The notes: generated by a model from the letters alone, not told the origin. A DNA stretch of 64,000 bases from Typha latifolia (GCA_019914945.1 CM034101.1:1499188-1563187); one strand, 5' to 3'. Shown: positions 36,601 through 47,383, numbered from the stretch's first letter. A program made the numbers and translations.

Positions 36601-39600
36601 TCTAGCGCACCCGGACACCGCAAAGAAGGTAGCATAAATTTTTGTGAAAGAAGTAGCTTGGTTGCATGGCATACTGAGTTCTATAGTTTCAGACCACAAT
36701 CCAATTTTTATGAGCCACTTTTGGCAAAAGTACTTCAAGCGGCAAGGTACTGAACTTAAAATGAGCTCGGCGTGTCATCCGCAAATCGACGGGCAATCCA
36801 CAGTGGTTAATCGTTGCCTTAAGCAATATTTTGCTGTGCTTCGCCGGAGAGCAACCCAAGAGATGGCTAGCTTACCTACTATGGGCGGAGTACTCATACA
36901 ACATGGCTCACCACACCGCTATTGGGATGACACCCTTTGAGGCGGTCTATGGACGCGTGCCTCCCACATTGCGGTCCTATGACCAACCGAGTGCACCAGA
37001 ACACTCCGACATAGATGAGGTGCTAGCGAAACGAGATGAAGTGCTCAAGCAGCTCAAGCTTCAGCTAGCAGCGGGACAAAACCGAATGAAGCTAGTGTAT
37101 GATCACAAACACTAAGATAGAAGCTATGAAGTTGGCTATTAGGTCTATGTTCGACTCCAACCATATCGGCAAGTCTTGGTACGACTATTCAGAACCATAA
37201 ATTAGCACATCGCTTTGGTTTATTTCAGATTCTAGGAAAGGTAGGAGCTGTCGCATATAAGCTGGACTTACTCGAGTCGTCTCGAGTTCACTCGATCTTC
37301 CATGTATCTAGTTGGAGAGCTCGAGTTGGTCCAATTGAGCAGGTTGCGGTAGAACTACCCGAGCTCGAATTAGAGGCGACTGAGCTCACTCCAGAGAAGG
37401 TCCTAGCACGAAGGACGGTTAGGCGCAATGAAAAATAGTCATAGAGATGTTGGTGAGTTGGGCCGATTAGACACAAGATCGACACATGAGAACCCGAGGT
37501 GACATTGATGGACAATTATCTCAGATTTGCACTTTGATGACAAAGTGAGCGGAAGCATAGTGGAGTGATGTGATTTAGACCATACTGAGTTATCTCGTAC
37601 ATGGATACGACTTATAGACCTCTTTCATGTTTTGGTTTCTTAGTTTTCTTGAAGAATAAAAATTTTGGCTATCGCATACAAACGCCTGCATACGTTCGCA
37701 AATACAGAGGATTTGAATTGCCCGTTTGAATACAAGGAAGTCACATTCAAACGCCTGCATACGTTCACACATACAGAGAACGTAACTTGCCTGCTCGAAC
37801 ACGCTTAATCCTGTTCGGACGTGCTCGGTGAGAATTCATTGTTTCTAGATTTATTATTTGTTAGTTTTGCTTATTAGGTTTGCCTCTTAATATGTGAAAA
37901 ACAACCTTATGAGAATAACCAAGGAATATTGAGTTAACCTTTCTTCTTCCTCTATTTTAAATCTTCTCCCTTCTCGCTCAAACCCTAGCTGTGTGCCATC
38001 TCGACGCCGGTTACCCTTAGCCTCCATCGGCTGTCGGACCCTCCCTACTCCTTAGATCCCCACCACCTTCTCCCCCCTTTTCCTTCACCCGATAGCACCT
38101 CGTGCAACCATTCCATCACCATCAATATCGCCACCACCCGGCATCTCCACCTCCACCAAACTCTGCCTATTTTCGCCCGAACTGCAATCCGAATCTGCGA
38201 AGAGCATGAATATCACAAACGTAGACCAGGAAGATACAGAATGAATTCATCTGGTTTCATAATTTTCTAGCTACGAAAGAATATTTTAACAAATATTTTT
38301 CTCCAACTGCGCGGACTGCATCACTGCATCTAAGCTTGATCGGATAGCTGAGATTGGGTAGCTGAGATTGGTTCATAACAATGGAACGATTGAATAAGAC
38401 TTATTTGAAATCTCTCATTTTCTCTTCTGCGGTGTTCTCTATTCCTCTCTTCTTCTCTCCCCCTTTGTCCTATTTCATCTTAAGTTTCTTTTTTGATCTC
38501 TTCTATTTCCTCTCTAAACCTAAAACACCAAAACCTCTAAATACACGTGTAAACCGCATGGGTAAATCCCCCCACGCGGTGCATCACATGACCTGTCAGT
38601 ATAAGGAGTTCATAAAGCACACAACAGCACAAATTCACTATAAATAAACTCAACTATAAAAGTCTGGATACACGTTCCACAGGCCACAACAAGCCTTCTA
38701 AATACACATCCAAAATACAATGGTAAAAGTCCAAAATACATCATCAATCATAACGCCCTCGTAGGGGCTTAATAGAACTAATAGACATACTGAAAGAAAG
38801 AAAGATAGCTACTCCTCGCTACCCGCACCTGCGTCTCCTAGCTCTGAAATAATGCCACCACGAGATGGTGAGCTTACAGCCCAACGAGTAGGATCCATAC
38901 AATCTAAAATAATGAAACCATATGTGTATATTCAATATATGCCTATATTTGCTAACAATAACAATATGCTTGTTGAAATGACTTACCATGAGTTACTAAA
39001 TCAATGCAATCGATAAAGATTACCGGTCACTATCCTGGAACATGCTAGTTCTTAAACGTATCACGATAAGTCCACACAGATATAAAGCTTGATACAATCT
39101 CTTATTCACACACATCTTAATCATAGTGTTAACATGTTATGTATAACAATAAAAAAGCAATTTAGTCATCTCATGCATACCAAAGCATTAATCATATTTA
39201 TCATCGCTCACCGAGCTATTCACCACATAGGGTAAATACTCTCAAGAAACAATCATCCATCACATAACCATCCATCATCTCATACATCGAGGGGGGTAAA
39301 TACACATCTAGCGGTAATGCCACCTACACGTGTATGGCAACACTAAATGTGACCGGTTGTCTGTGGCTATCAGACTAAGGACCCCGATCGTAAGCCTATA
39401 TCTCACTCTCTCTAAATCATCACCACCCTCAGCGGGAGAATCGAGAGCCGCTAGAGTTATATCCCCGCCTCACAATCATGTTCTTTTATCATCATAATCT
39501 AGTTCTGACTATGCAGTATAACTACCTGAATGCCACACAGGCTCCCGACCTTAGGTGTAGGCCGCTAATAGTAGAGTCATATAAAATACACTCTACCTTT

Positions 39601-42600
39601 AATCCTGGGCTGAGTGAATAAGGGTACTGCCTAGTCAAAAACCGACTACTAATGATAAGTGGAAGTGGTGCAGTGTCTATGAGTGTATAAAACATGTCAT
39701 AGTTATCATGATCGTTACATTCTATATTCACAACGGATATATATATATATATATATATATGCAAAGGTATATCATGCATGATACATGTAGAGTATCATCA
39801 CACTAATGCTTATGCTACATTAACATTCTCATAATATCATGATGAACAAATTATCAATAACTGCATATGTAAAGATATAACATGGTATACTAAATGCATG
39901 TATTAATACCGACATTTCCTACAGTGTCATGACAGGTATAATGACTGTAACTACATTATTTTAGATTTGTATAACTCTACTCACCTGGGGGTCTCCATAG
40001 TATGCTAAATCTCGTCAGCTAGCCGGGCTCCTCCGAATTCCAAAATCCTCCTCACGCGGTGTCAATCCTATTAATTCACGCAAGTAACGCTATACGTAAG
40101 ATTAGCGAACTAATAGAATTAATTATCTTATTAGAGGATTTATGTTTAGGCGTATACATGAGTCGGGGGTCTCCTATGGTAAGTCCTAAAATTCACATGA
40201 TAATAAATTGTCAGGCTAATTAAATCGGGTGGAAATGGATAAACGAGATTATAGAGTCCAAATGGCCCCAAATGGGCTAGACTAGATGTATTTGGTTAGG
40301 CTCAAACCTAACCCAATAGGCAAGAGGGCCTTGGTGGGCTGCAGCCCAACTGTAGCTCACAAGGTTGCATGAGGTGGGCCGGGGGAGCAATCACAGCCCA
40401 CCAAGGCTTGCTGTGGGCTGCAGTCCAACCGCAACCCACCACAAAGGAGTTGGTGGGCTGCGGCCTACAGCCCACCAAAACCAGCTTAGTGGGCTGATGT
40501 TTAACCCCCACCCTCTCACACCATCTCCTCCCGAGGGAAGGAGATCGAGGTGGAGAGAGGAGGTCTGCGAGGCTGCGAGCGGCGTAGCACGAGGCCGGCG
40601 ACACGACCACGAGGCCGACGGGTAGGTAAGGGGAAAAAGGAGGGCAGAAGGGCCCGACGACGGCGGGCCGTGCTCCATGGCCGACGGCCATGGGGGTCCT
40701 TCCTCCCTTCAACAAGGGCCCGAAGCCCATCTAGGGAGGGTTCCTCTCCTCCCACTGGAGCCCTCAGACCGGCGGCCGGACGCGGGGTCGCATCGGGGAA
40801 ATTTTGAAACCTCTCTCCTTCAGGGAGGGTCCTTCCTCCCTTCAACCTGTGACGCACGCGCTCGCGTCGGGGAACTTTTTTTTTTTACGATAAATTGGGG
40901 TGTTACAAAACCTCTCTCCTTCAATGTCTACCTTTCATTGGTTACTATTGCTGTCCAAAAGATTCCAGTAGTAAAAAAGAATCTTTGGGTGCTCGGACGT
41001 GAAGAGAAAGACATGGTTTTAAAACAAAAGCACTACTATTCTGTTTATCGATAAACCTAAACTCTAAAATCTTTCCCTTACACTATATTTCAGGCATTTC
41101 TACTGTCAACATTCTTATTTGAGAGTTGAGGAAACTACTGCCGTATCTGAGTGATTTTCTCTCATTCCATCTAGTAGCATCCATTTAATTGATTAACTTA
41201 TTCTCAGTTATTTCTTACTAAATCTTACTTTAATTATATGTTTGGGTCGTTAAAGTTAGGAGAGACCTTGCCAACAATAGAGGTGGAAGGATGGTGAAGA
41301 GAGAGGAGGGAGATTATGGTAGATAGATGATAAAAATGCAAGAAATTAATATTTTAATAGCATTCTTCGACATCAATTAGGGTTTCCTCCACATATTTAT
41401 AGATGCTCACCCTAAAAACTTTTCAACTAAGTTAAACAACTCCAAACAAACCTTAACAAACCAACAACTAAGTTAAAACCCTAACAAACCAACTAAACCA
41501 GTCTTCCTTTATCTTCTCGGATCGTTTCGTTGCAGATAAATTCCGAATCTGGAGAAGTCGTCAATATTAAAATTGTAGATATTGAGGTTGGAGACCTTAT
41601 CCAATTAGTTTGATATTATTTGGATATGTGTAGAATATTCTGCGAATATTTTTCCGAAATTGCGCAGAGCTGGATTTAACTAATTAAATAAAATCCTAAC
41701 CTACTAAGACTCTAACTAAACTAAATAACCAAATAAGATAATTAGACTCAATCCATTGAGCCTAATCTCCCTTTGATGTGATCGGGTCTGACCCGATTTG
41801 CATCACATTCATATTAGATTTGCATTAAGGAGTCTTTGAGTCAAATAATGGACTTGTTTCAGCAGGATGATATTTGAATCTTGCATATTGAATGCCTTGG
41901 AAATTCCATAACTATTTGGAAGGTGGATCCATCGGATGATTTGGCATGCTTATGCTAGGAATGAGATTAATATGATGTTGGTCTCTATTTGAAGGCAAAC
42001 ATTCAAGAAGCTTGTCAAATAGAATTATCTCGTGTGATGCTAATGTTGATTTTGGATCTTATGATTAAAAACCAAGACTTTCTTAATTTCTTGCTACTCA
42101 ATACTCTTGTCATTGATTAAAAGAAAATCTCTACGCTTTTGGTGCGGTTGGTGTGTATTTCTCCTTGCGTATAGTGGCGAGAATAATTTCTGCTCTACCT
42201 TTGTAAAAAGTAAATGTATTATCACAACCCTTATGTATATGTAGACGGCATATTATTATAGGCGATCAAGGAACATATGATAAACATCCATGTTGACCAC
42301 ATCAAAGAGGACTTGATCCTTGTATATTTGATTGATGGAGAAGACTGAAGTTGTTGTAGAAGAAAATTTATTAAAGGGCATAGTTCTCCCACTTCATAAT
42401 TAAAAGTACAGATAGGTTAAAGCATGGTTTGTTCGTAAATTGTTGGATGAAGTTATCAGAGAAATCTTGCTACTTGTTGAGCTTCTGTCTCAAATGAAGA
42501 CCTAATTGATACCAATTTGGTGTAGTCGGCAAAGAAATATTGTAATCATTGTCAGAAAGTTGAAGGGAGAAAAGAGAAGAGAAAAAGTCAAATAAAACTA

Positions 42601-45600
42601 ATAATTCTTTCTGTCAAAAATGATTTTCTCCATCATAGACCACATACTCTTGATAGAGAACAATCTAAAAACAAATTACAAAATTATTAGTGGAAATCCA
42701 ATCTAGATAAGAAACGAAATAACTAGGAAAGACACTAGAAATAGGAAACCTACATAATTATTTGTTATTTGATATTTAGAATCCTATGAAAATTAGGAAC
42801 GTTTGATTATATGGCTCCTATTTGAATTGGGAAATGCCTAATACTTGAAAGATCTAGATATTACGTGATACTTAGACAGTTAGAAGATCTACATATTTGG
42901 AAGATTAGGATTTGTAAGAAACTTGTCCCCCACAATTTAGTTGGTTTCTATTTTTCTCCCACAAGCCAAGCAGGAATTAATGGATGCCTTATCCTTTCTC
43001 TTCTCAGGTGTACACATTTACAAACTGCCTTCCTTTTCCCTGGATTAACGCATTTATCTCGTGCCGCATCACCAATGTTTATATCAACAAGTTGTGATGT
43101 CGACATTGTATAAATGATTTGACCTTATTGTCTGTGGTATAAATACTTTTCTTGATTTAGAGTAAGTGGCACTCCAATGAGAAACTCTCAATTCAGAAAT
43201 CAGTCAAAGGAAGTAATTAAAGTTTTAAGAAAAATGAATGTCTTTAATCTCGCACCACTAATTCCTATTTTTCAGTTTTTTTGGTTTGTCTATTCTGAAG
43301 TCACTCTCTGTATAATAGCATTGCTTTTGTTTGCAGAACGTGTTGGTGCAGAGGTGGTTGAATGTGCATGTGTTATTGAATTGCCAGAGTTAAAAGTAAG
43401 ATATCCTTTCTCATTTCATTGCTACCTTTCAAATTCAGTTTTATGAAATAATTCTTTGTTAACTTCTGTTGATTGGACTGCAAGAGCAAAGAGAATGTGT
43501 TGTTACTCCTAATGTTCAGGAGAGCTGCTATAACAATGAACCAAGTACAGATAAATACGATCAACCTGATGAGCTCCCCAAATATATTACCATGTTATGT
43601 TGGATAGAACTTGGGTTTTATTCCTACTCAATTTGTTAATCATCCAACTGACATGGTTCCATCACACGTGTGATTTAAAGACAATCTAATTTATGTAGTA
43701 TTTCTTTATATATAGTGGGTTGGCTAGTTAGCTTTGATTTTTGACATCTCAATACTGTAGTTTCTTTTTCACCGGAAACCCAAGCAAATGTAAGAATTAG
43801 TCTATTTAAGGTTTATTTTCTTACTGCAATAGATAATCATGCATCCATAGTAACAATTTTTTTTGGGTAAAGGAACTACTATTATATTTATTTATTGGTT
43901 GAGGTATATTTCTATGACATTATGAGAACCGAGTTGTAAGATATATGTATAAATGTAAATTACTAGGGTTACTAAAGCTATATTTCATTTATTTTTAGAT
44001 ACATAGTGACTTTGTATAAATAGGGCTGACGTCTTTCATTATCAAGTGACACATTTTAATTTTAATATAAACACTTAAACATATATCAAATTAAAAATAT
44101 AATTCAAGAAATATTTAATCTCAAGTCCAGCAAATTAAATAATTCAGTAAATATTTAATCTCAAATTAAATAATTCAGCAAATATTTAATCTCAAATTCA
44201 GAAAATATTCAATCTTGATTTCAGCAAATTAAATAATTCAACAAATATTTAATCACAAATTTTAGCAAATTAAATAATTCAGCAAAAAAAAAACATCCGA
44301 GCTTGGAAAGTTGTTACGTGAAAAGAAAATCAGTAAGTGAAAAAAGAGAGAAGAAAAAGAAGAAGAGATTAGAGAGTAGAAAACTAAAAGAAAAAACCTA
44401 ATTTAGCTAACTTTCATCGAAAAGAAGAGATTAGATAAAAAGAGAGTGAAAGAAATTTAAAAACTGAGAGACATAAATAATTAAAATTAAAAAAAAAATA
44501 TACTGAGTTCGTCGGCGTTAGATTTGCGTGACTGTAGCTAGATTATTCTCTTAAAAATAATAATTATATGGTAAGGAGAGAGAAAGAGAAAGGAGTGAAA
44601 GAGAGAAAGAGAAAGTGAGAAGAAATGAGTGAAGAGAGGAAGAGAGAGAGTAGAAAAGAGTGATGAGAGGAGGAGAGAGAGAGAGAGAAGAAAAGAGTGA
44701 TGAGAGAAAAAGAGAGAGTTCTAATGGGTTAGATTCGGGTCAAATCCATAATGAATCTAGCCCGGTTTAACCAAAATTTACCTATTCTGGCATATCCCAA
44801 TCATTTGGTTTGGATCGGTTGATTCAACGAACCTTAGTCAAATATCGACCCGATAGATCCATTACTAGATATAAAGCTTGTCTAATTTTTCAAGGCTTTG
44901 CTCAGGGATACAAGATAGACTATGATTAAACATTTGCTTCTGTTGCTCAAATCATGGTTTGTCGGATCGGCTCAACCCGATCCTGATCCAGGCCCGATCT
45001 AAACTCTCACACTCTCTCTTTTTCACTCTTTCTTTTCACTCTCTCTCTTACTCTCTTTTTTTCATTCTTTCTTTCTTTTTTACTCTTCTTACCATATAAC
45101 CATTGTTTCTCTTACGGAGAGATTTAGCTCCGACGAACTATGGTTTTTTATTTTTTTTCTACTCTCTTTTTCTTCTTCACTGCACCATGGATTTTTATTT
45201 TTTTGTTTGATTTTCTTCCAACCACTCTCTTTCTAATCTCCTTTTCTTTTCAATTTTTTTTGCACCATAGTTTTTATTTATTTATTTTTGGTAAACTTTT
45301 TTCTAAATTTTTAGAAGTTTTCCTGCAGTTTTAAATAATATTTAGAATATTACGTAATTAAAAAGTCCGATCTAATCCAGGCGCCCGGTATGACCGATCC
45401 GGTTAACCCTAGTGACCCATCTATGGGCTCAAGCTAGCTCCTCATGCCTAGTTTGATTAACTGCGCAGTGTTATCAAAGACTACAAATTTTATGAAAGCC
45501 CCTCTGAGCCATCCATTTTCTGTGATCTTTAGCTCAGGGTTGAGTACTCCTTTTATATGCCGATGATAATAATTATCACCGGAGATGGCTTAGCTAGCAT

Positions 45601-47383
45601 TCACTATCTTCAGTAGCATCTTTATTGCTAGTTTGAGATGAAGGATTTTGATCCTCTTCAGTACTTTCTAAGTATCAAAATCGCTCAGTCATCTTGTGGT
45701 TATCTACTATTCTTGCATGTATTACAAACATTCTCAATCGTTCCATCATCACTGACATTTGTCCCACTACTAATTTAGTTAAGCTTCATATGAAGCTTCA
45801 GCCTGATAATGACCAACTTCCTATAAATCCAAGTAGATATTGTCAACCGGTCTGGACACTCGTCTATCTGACCATTACCCAACTTGATATCTCATGCAAT
45901 TGGTCTTGTCACTTAATTTATGTAGCCTTTTTTTATTTGCCCTTTATATTGTTTTTATGTGTATTCTTTAATACTTTTGAGGCACCATTACTTTCTCTCT
46001 CGTCATGCGATCGACTTCTATCTTGGCACCGTAGATTTATTCTGATGTAGATTATATTGGTGACAAGTCTGATCGAAAGTCTAGGACTAGCTTTTGTATT
46101 TTCTAGGAGACTCCTTAATTTTCTGGCGCAGCAAGAAGCAAAATGTTGTGTCTGTCTTCAGTATTGAGTCCGAGTATCATGCTATTTGTGCTACAGCTAA
46201 AGAGATTGTTTGGTTCTGTCACCTCCTCGGTGACATGGGTGTTATCTTGTCCCTCCCAACTCCTCTTTATGTCGACAATGACAGCTTAAAAGACTCGTTG
46301 AAGTTGAAGTTGAAGTTGATATGCACTATACTTGCTAGGAGTACCAAGTTGGTATTATTTCTCTCCATCACTTTAACATTGAGGAGTATATTGCCCATTT
46401 CTTCACAAAATCTCTTTCCATTTTGCGTTTTGAGCATGTAGTTAACAAACTCTCAGTTTATGATCCATCTTGAGTTTGAGGGGAATATTAAAATTATTAT
46501 AGTTATATTTTATTCATTTTATGTAGATACATTGTGGCTTTGTATAAATTGGGTTGAGGCCCTTCTTTCTTATCGGGCAATATATTTTCACCCGAAATTC
46601 TCCTTTTTCTTTCTCCTTTCTCTCTCAACCCACTTTAGGATTAAGTCTTGTACTGTTTTATAAATCAAAGAAGCGATAGTTGTTATTATAAAATTATTAC
46701 TGAAATGCAAGTACATATGAGGGAGACAACTTTCATATTCTTTGGGAAGCGAGGATATATATTTGATAATTTTATACTGAAAGGGAGAAGATTGATACAT
46801 ATTAAATAACTAGTTAGGACTTGGAAGACAATTTTTCTGGTGAGATGGTATAAGGAAAAGATAACAAAGCACAGGAATATGAGATGTTAAGGAGAAGTCC
46901 TGAACTTTGTAGAAGGTATGTCAGGAGTGAGGATATAGCTGTATTAGCAGCCTAACTATTTTGCTATCCCTTTTTTTTACTTCTTGTTTTTCATTTTACA
47001 TCATTCCCTTAGAAGGTACTTTTGATGATTTTTTACAGATCAGCCTTTTTTTTTTTGTGTGGTAAAGAGACCGATCTGTTTAGCTCCAAGATCTGTGTGA
47101 TAGGAACTCTATATGTACTAGATAATTAGTTATTATTTTTGCATGATGTAGCCGTTTGTGAGATAAACTTCAATTTGCTGTCAACGATCAACAATTTTGA
47201 TTGCACAATAAACTCCACTTTGATAGCTTTGCTTCTTGTCATAGTGATTGTTCTGCATATATTTATTTACATGAATATAAACTATCTGCTTGATATTCAT
47301 AAAAAAAACTCACTGCTTGACTCATTCAGGGCCGAGAAAAGCTAGGGGACATGCCGCTCTTTGTACTTGTAAAATCAGTCTGA
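24694..47383 (+). CDS. APT: Adenine phosphoribosyltransferase, six exons, possible plastid-targeted form
   Basis: APT salvages adenine to AMP with PRPP and can also act on cytokinin bases. Coding exons are 24694-24940, 25044-25154, 25706-25798, 25906-26055, 43337-43395 and 47330-47383. All junctions are GT-AG and the phases join cleanly. Starting at the internal ATG (24853) the enzyme has 184 residues, close to Arabidopsis APT1. Starting at 24694 it gains 53 residues rich in Ser, Phe, Pro and Arg with few acidic residues, ending FISVAAK, which resembles a chloroplast transit peptide. Conserved blocks are [56 protein letters not shown], the PRPP-binding loop [14 protein letters not shown], and the ending PLFVLVKSV. 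Intron 4 is 17,281 bp and is filled with nested retrotransposons. Intron 5 is 3,934 bp with a copia remnant. Exon sequence shows no lesion, so the gene looks functional if the long intron is spliced. Confidence 0.93.
26795..27580 (+). repeat. 5' LTR of the outer element
   Basis: This 786-bp repeat starts TGATGTG and ends CATAACA. It contains two to three copies of a unit of about 75-80 bp built around CGCCTGCATACRTTCGCA and AATACAGA (26920-27060). It is clearly diverged from the 3' copy by substitutions and small indels. Confidence 0.93.
27583..27594 (+). promoter_or_regulatory. Primer-binding site of the outer element
   Basis: TGGTATCAGAG, two bases beyond the LTR, is complementary to the 3' end of plant initiator methionine tRNA, the usual primer for plant Ty3 and Ty1 elements. 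Confidence 0.88.
27945..28284 (+). repeat. 5' LTR of the inner element
   Basis: This 340-bp LTR starts TGATGCGGAC and ends TTTTGCATCA. It contains a TATA-like TATATATAGAC at about 28111, which would place transcription start near 28140. Confidence 0.96.
28289..28300 (+). promoter_or_regulatory. Primer-binding site of the inner element
   Basis: TGGTATTAGAGC differs from the initiator-Met tRNA complement TGGTATCAGAGC by one C-to-T change. It lies four bases after the LTR. Confidence 0.82.
28316..28582 (+). other. Leader ORF of the inner element with candidate splice donor
   Basis: An ORF opens soon after the primer-binding site ([12 protein letters not shown]...). After 58 codons it meets a donor-like CAG/GTACAT at 28489-28490. 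A T-poor but AT-rich 560-bp stretch ends in an acceptor-like ATTAG at 29049, three bases before the gag ATG. Both sides are in phase 0 and would fuse in frame. Alternatively this is only untranslated leader. Confidence 0.35.
29053..30138 (+). pseudogene. gag of the inner element, frameshifted
   Basis: The first part (29053-29469) has a coiled-coil-like N-terminus and ends with [18 protein letters not shown]. The frame then breaks near 29440, and capsid-like sequence continues in another frame ([41 protein letters not shown]) to about 29920. A CCHC zinc knuckle, [14 protein letters not shown], follows in a third frame at 30079-30120. Gag forms the virus-like particle. The breaks mean this copy cannot supply it. 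Confidence 0.85.
30018..33871 (+). pseudogene. pol of the inner element: protease, RT, RNase H, integrase, chromodomain
   Basis: The protease motif VIVDSG is at about 30392. After a stop at 30710 the RT fingers are damaged, but the catalytic [10 protein letters not shown] is intact at 31444-31473. RNase H runs from about 31880 ([14 protein letters not shown], then [28 protein letters not shown]). The integrase zinc-binding HHCC part is at 32440-32580 (HFGHAK...CHACQLAK). The catalytic core spans 32640-33050 across a stop at 32684 and a frame change near 33030. The chromodomain lies at 33560-33720 ([33 protein letters not shown]) with the cage tryptophans present. The ORF continues 94 bp into the 3' LTR. 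Confidence 0.92.
33778..34117 (+). repeat. 3' LTR of the inner element
   Basis: This 340-bp copy differs from the 5' LTR at five transition sites by eye. A short purine run, GGGGAGAA, at 33770-33777 acts as the probable polypurine tract. Confidence 0.96.
34118..37565 (+). pseudogene. Decayed pol region of the outer Ty3/gypsy element
   Basis: The protease remnant [19 protein letters not shown] is at about 34335, with the usual DSGSTHSF altered to DIESTHSF, followed by [11 protein letters not shown] near 34540. RT motifs run from 34930 ([39 protein letters not shown]). The catalytic box reads [10 protein letters not shown] at 35311-35340, so the first Asp of the FDD pair is Asn. RNase H ([16 protein letters not shown]) is near 35720-35900. 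Integrase ([22 protein letters not shown]) is near 36670-36810. The 3' end contains [19 protein letters not shown] and a degraded LVSWAD segment reminiscent of a chromodomain. Stops and frameshifts are frequent. Confidence 0.88.
37566..38380 (+). repeat. 3' LTR of the outer element
   Basis: This 815-bp LTR starts TGATGTGATT and ends GTTCATAACA. It is longer than the 5' copy through small insertions, including a local repeat AGCTGAGATTGG near 38348-38370. Confidence 0.93.
38551..40907 (-). mobile_element. Minus-strand Ty3-type solo LTR or LTR fragment
   Basis: The right end reads GGGGTGTTACA. On the minus strand this is TGTAACACCCC, the characteristic start of many plant Ty3/gypsy (Tekay/Del-type) LTRs. 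The GC-rich block at 40320-40870 and the AT-rich remainder fit an LTR of about 2.3 kb, and there is no internal coding domain. The left boundary is uncertain. AAACC occurs at 38551-38555 and immediately after the right end at 40908-40912, which could be the target duplication, but the left terminus is not a clean TG. The stretch lies in APT intron 4, 170 bp beyond the outer element. Confidence 0.55.
39737..39760. repeat. (AT)n microsatellite
   Basis: A pure AT tract of about 12 units inside the minus-strand LTR-like region. Confidence 0.85.
41230..41830. repeat. Repeat-like stretch within APT intron 4
   Basis: A block reading GCGAATATTTTTCCGAAATTGCGCAG-like at 41640-41670 resembles the outer LTR's 3' region (GAATATTTTTCTCCG and the GTGCGG that follows). 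An imperfect hairpin follows at 41773-41806, with arms GTGATCGGGT and ACCCGATTTGCATCAC. The ends and target duplication are not definable. The stretch may be a degenerate LTR relic. Confidence 0.3.
44103..44287. repeat. AT-rich minisatellite
   Basis: About five imperfect units of roughly 37 bp are built on CAGCAAATTAAATAATTCA followed by a TAAATATTTAATCTCAAAT-like segment. The array occupies the place where the copia leader and gag would begin. Confidence 0.75.
44330..45300. repeat. Mirrored purine-rich and pyrimidine-rich arms splitting the copia RT
   Basis: A purine-rich arm at 44330-44720 (runs of GAGAGA and GAAAGAG, with TTCGTCGG near 44508 and ATTATATGGTAAG near 44565) has an imperfect reverse-complement counterpart at 45005-45290 (CTCTCTCT runs, CTTACCATATAA near 45090, CCGACGAAC near 45131). 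Part of the copia RT sits between the arms. The right arm with its edges (about 44958-45415) interrupts the RT between [13 protein letters not shown] and YGLKLAPHA. Its edges (CGGATCGG... and ...CCGATCCGG) look like short inverted termini. Confidence 0.5.

Larger units (their letters stand above)
26795..38380 (+). mobile_element. Old Ty3/gypsy LTR retrotransposon, host of a nested insertion
   Basis: The element has two LTRs (26795-27580 and 37566-38380) that begin TGATGTGATT and end GTTCATAACA. It is flanked by a perfect 5-bp duplication ATGGA at 26790-26794 and 38381-38385. A primer-binding site TGGTATCAGAG (initiator-Met tRNA type) follows the 5' LTR. A leader and an apparent gag start (27615 onward) are cut by the inner element at 27945. 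Coding resumes at 34118 directly in a protease remnant. Order protease, RT, RNase H, integrase shows the Ty3 arrangement. The element lies in sense orientation in APT intron 4. Confidence 0.95.
43950..46690 (+). mobile_element. Decayed Ty1/copia element in APT intron 5
   Basis: Two LTR-like pieces share ACTTTGTATAAATAGGGCTGA-like sequence (43965-44055 and 46490-46600). Between them are RT remnants in sense orientation. [20 protein letters not shown] is at about 44865-44930, YGLKLAPHA at about 45422 and YADDNNYH at about 45556. Copia connection/RNase H sequence follows ([20 protein letters not shown] near 45830, [11 protein letters not shown] near 46050, [19 protein letters not shown] at about 46160-46215). 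The order and motifs are diagnostic of Ty1/copia. Gag and integrase are missing and stops are frequent. Confidence 0.85.

Noticed and set aside
40308..40857. Cluster of Arg/Pro/Gly-rich ORFs on both strands
   Set aside because: They fall in the GC-rich part of an LTR-like block, show no domain, and occur in several frames equally.
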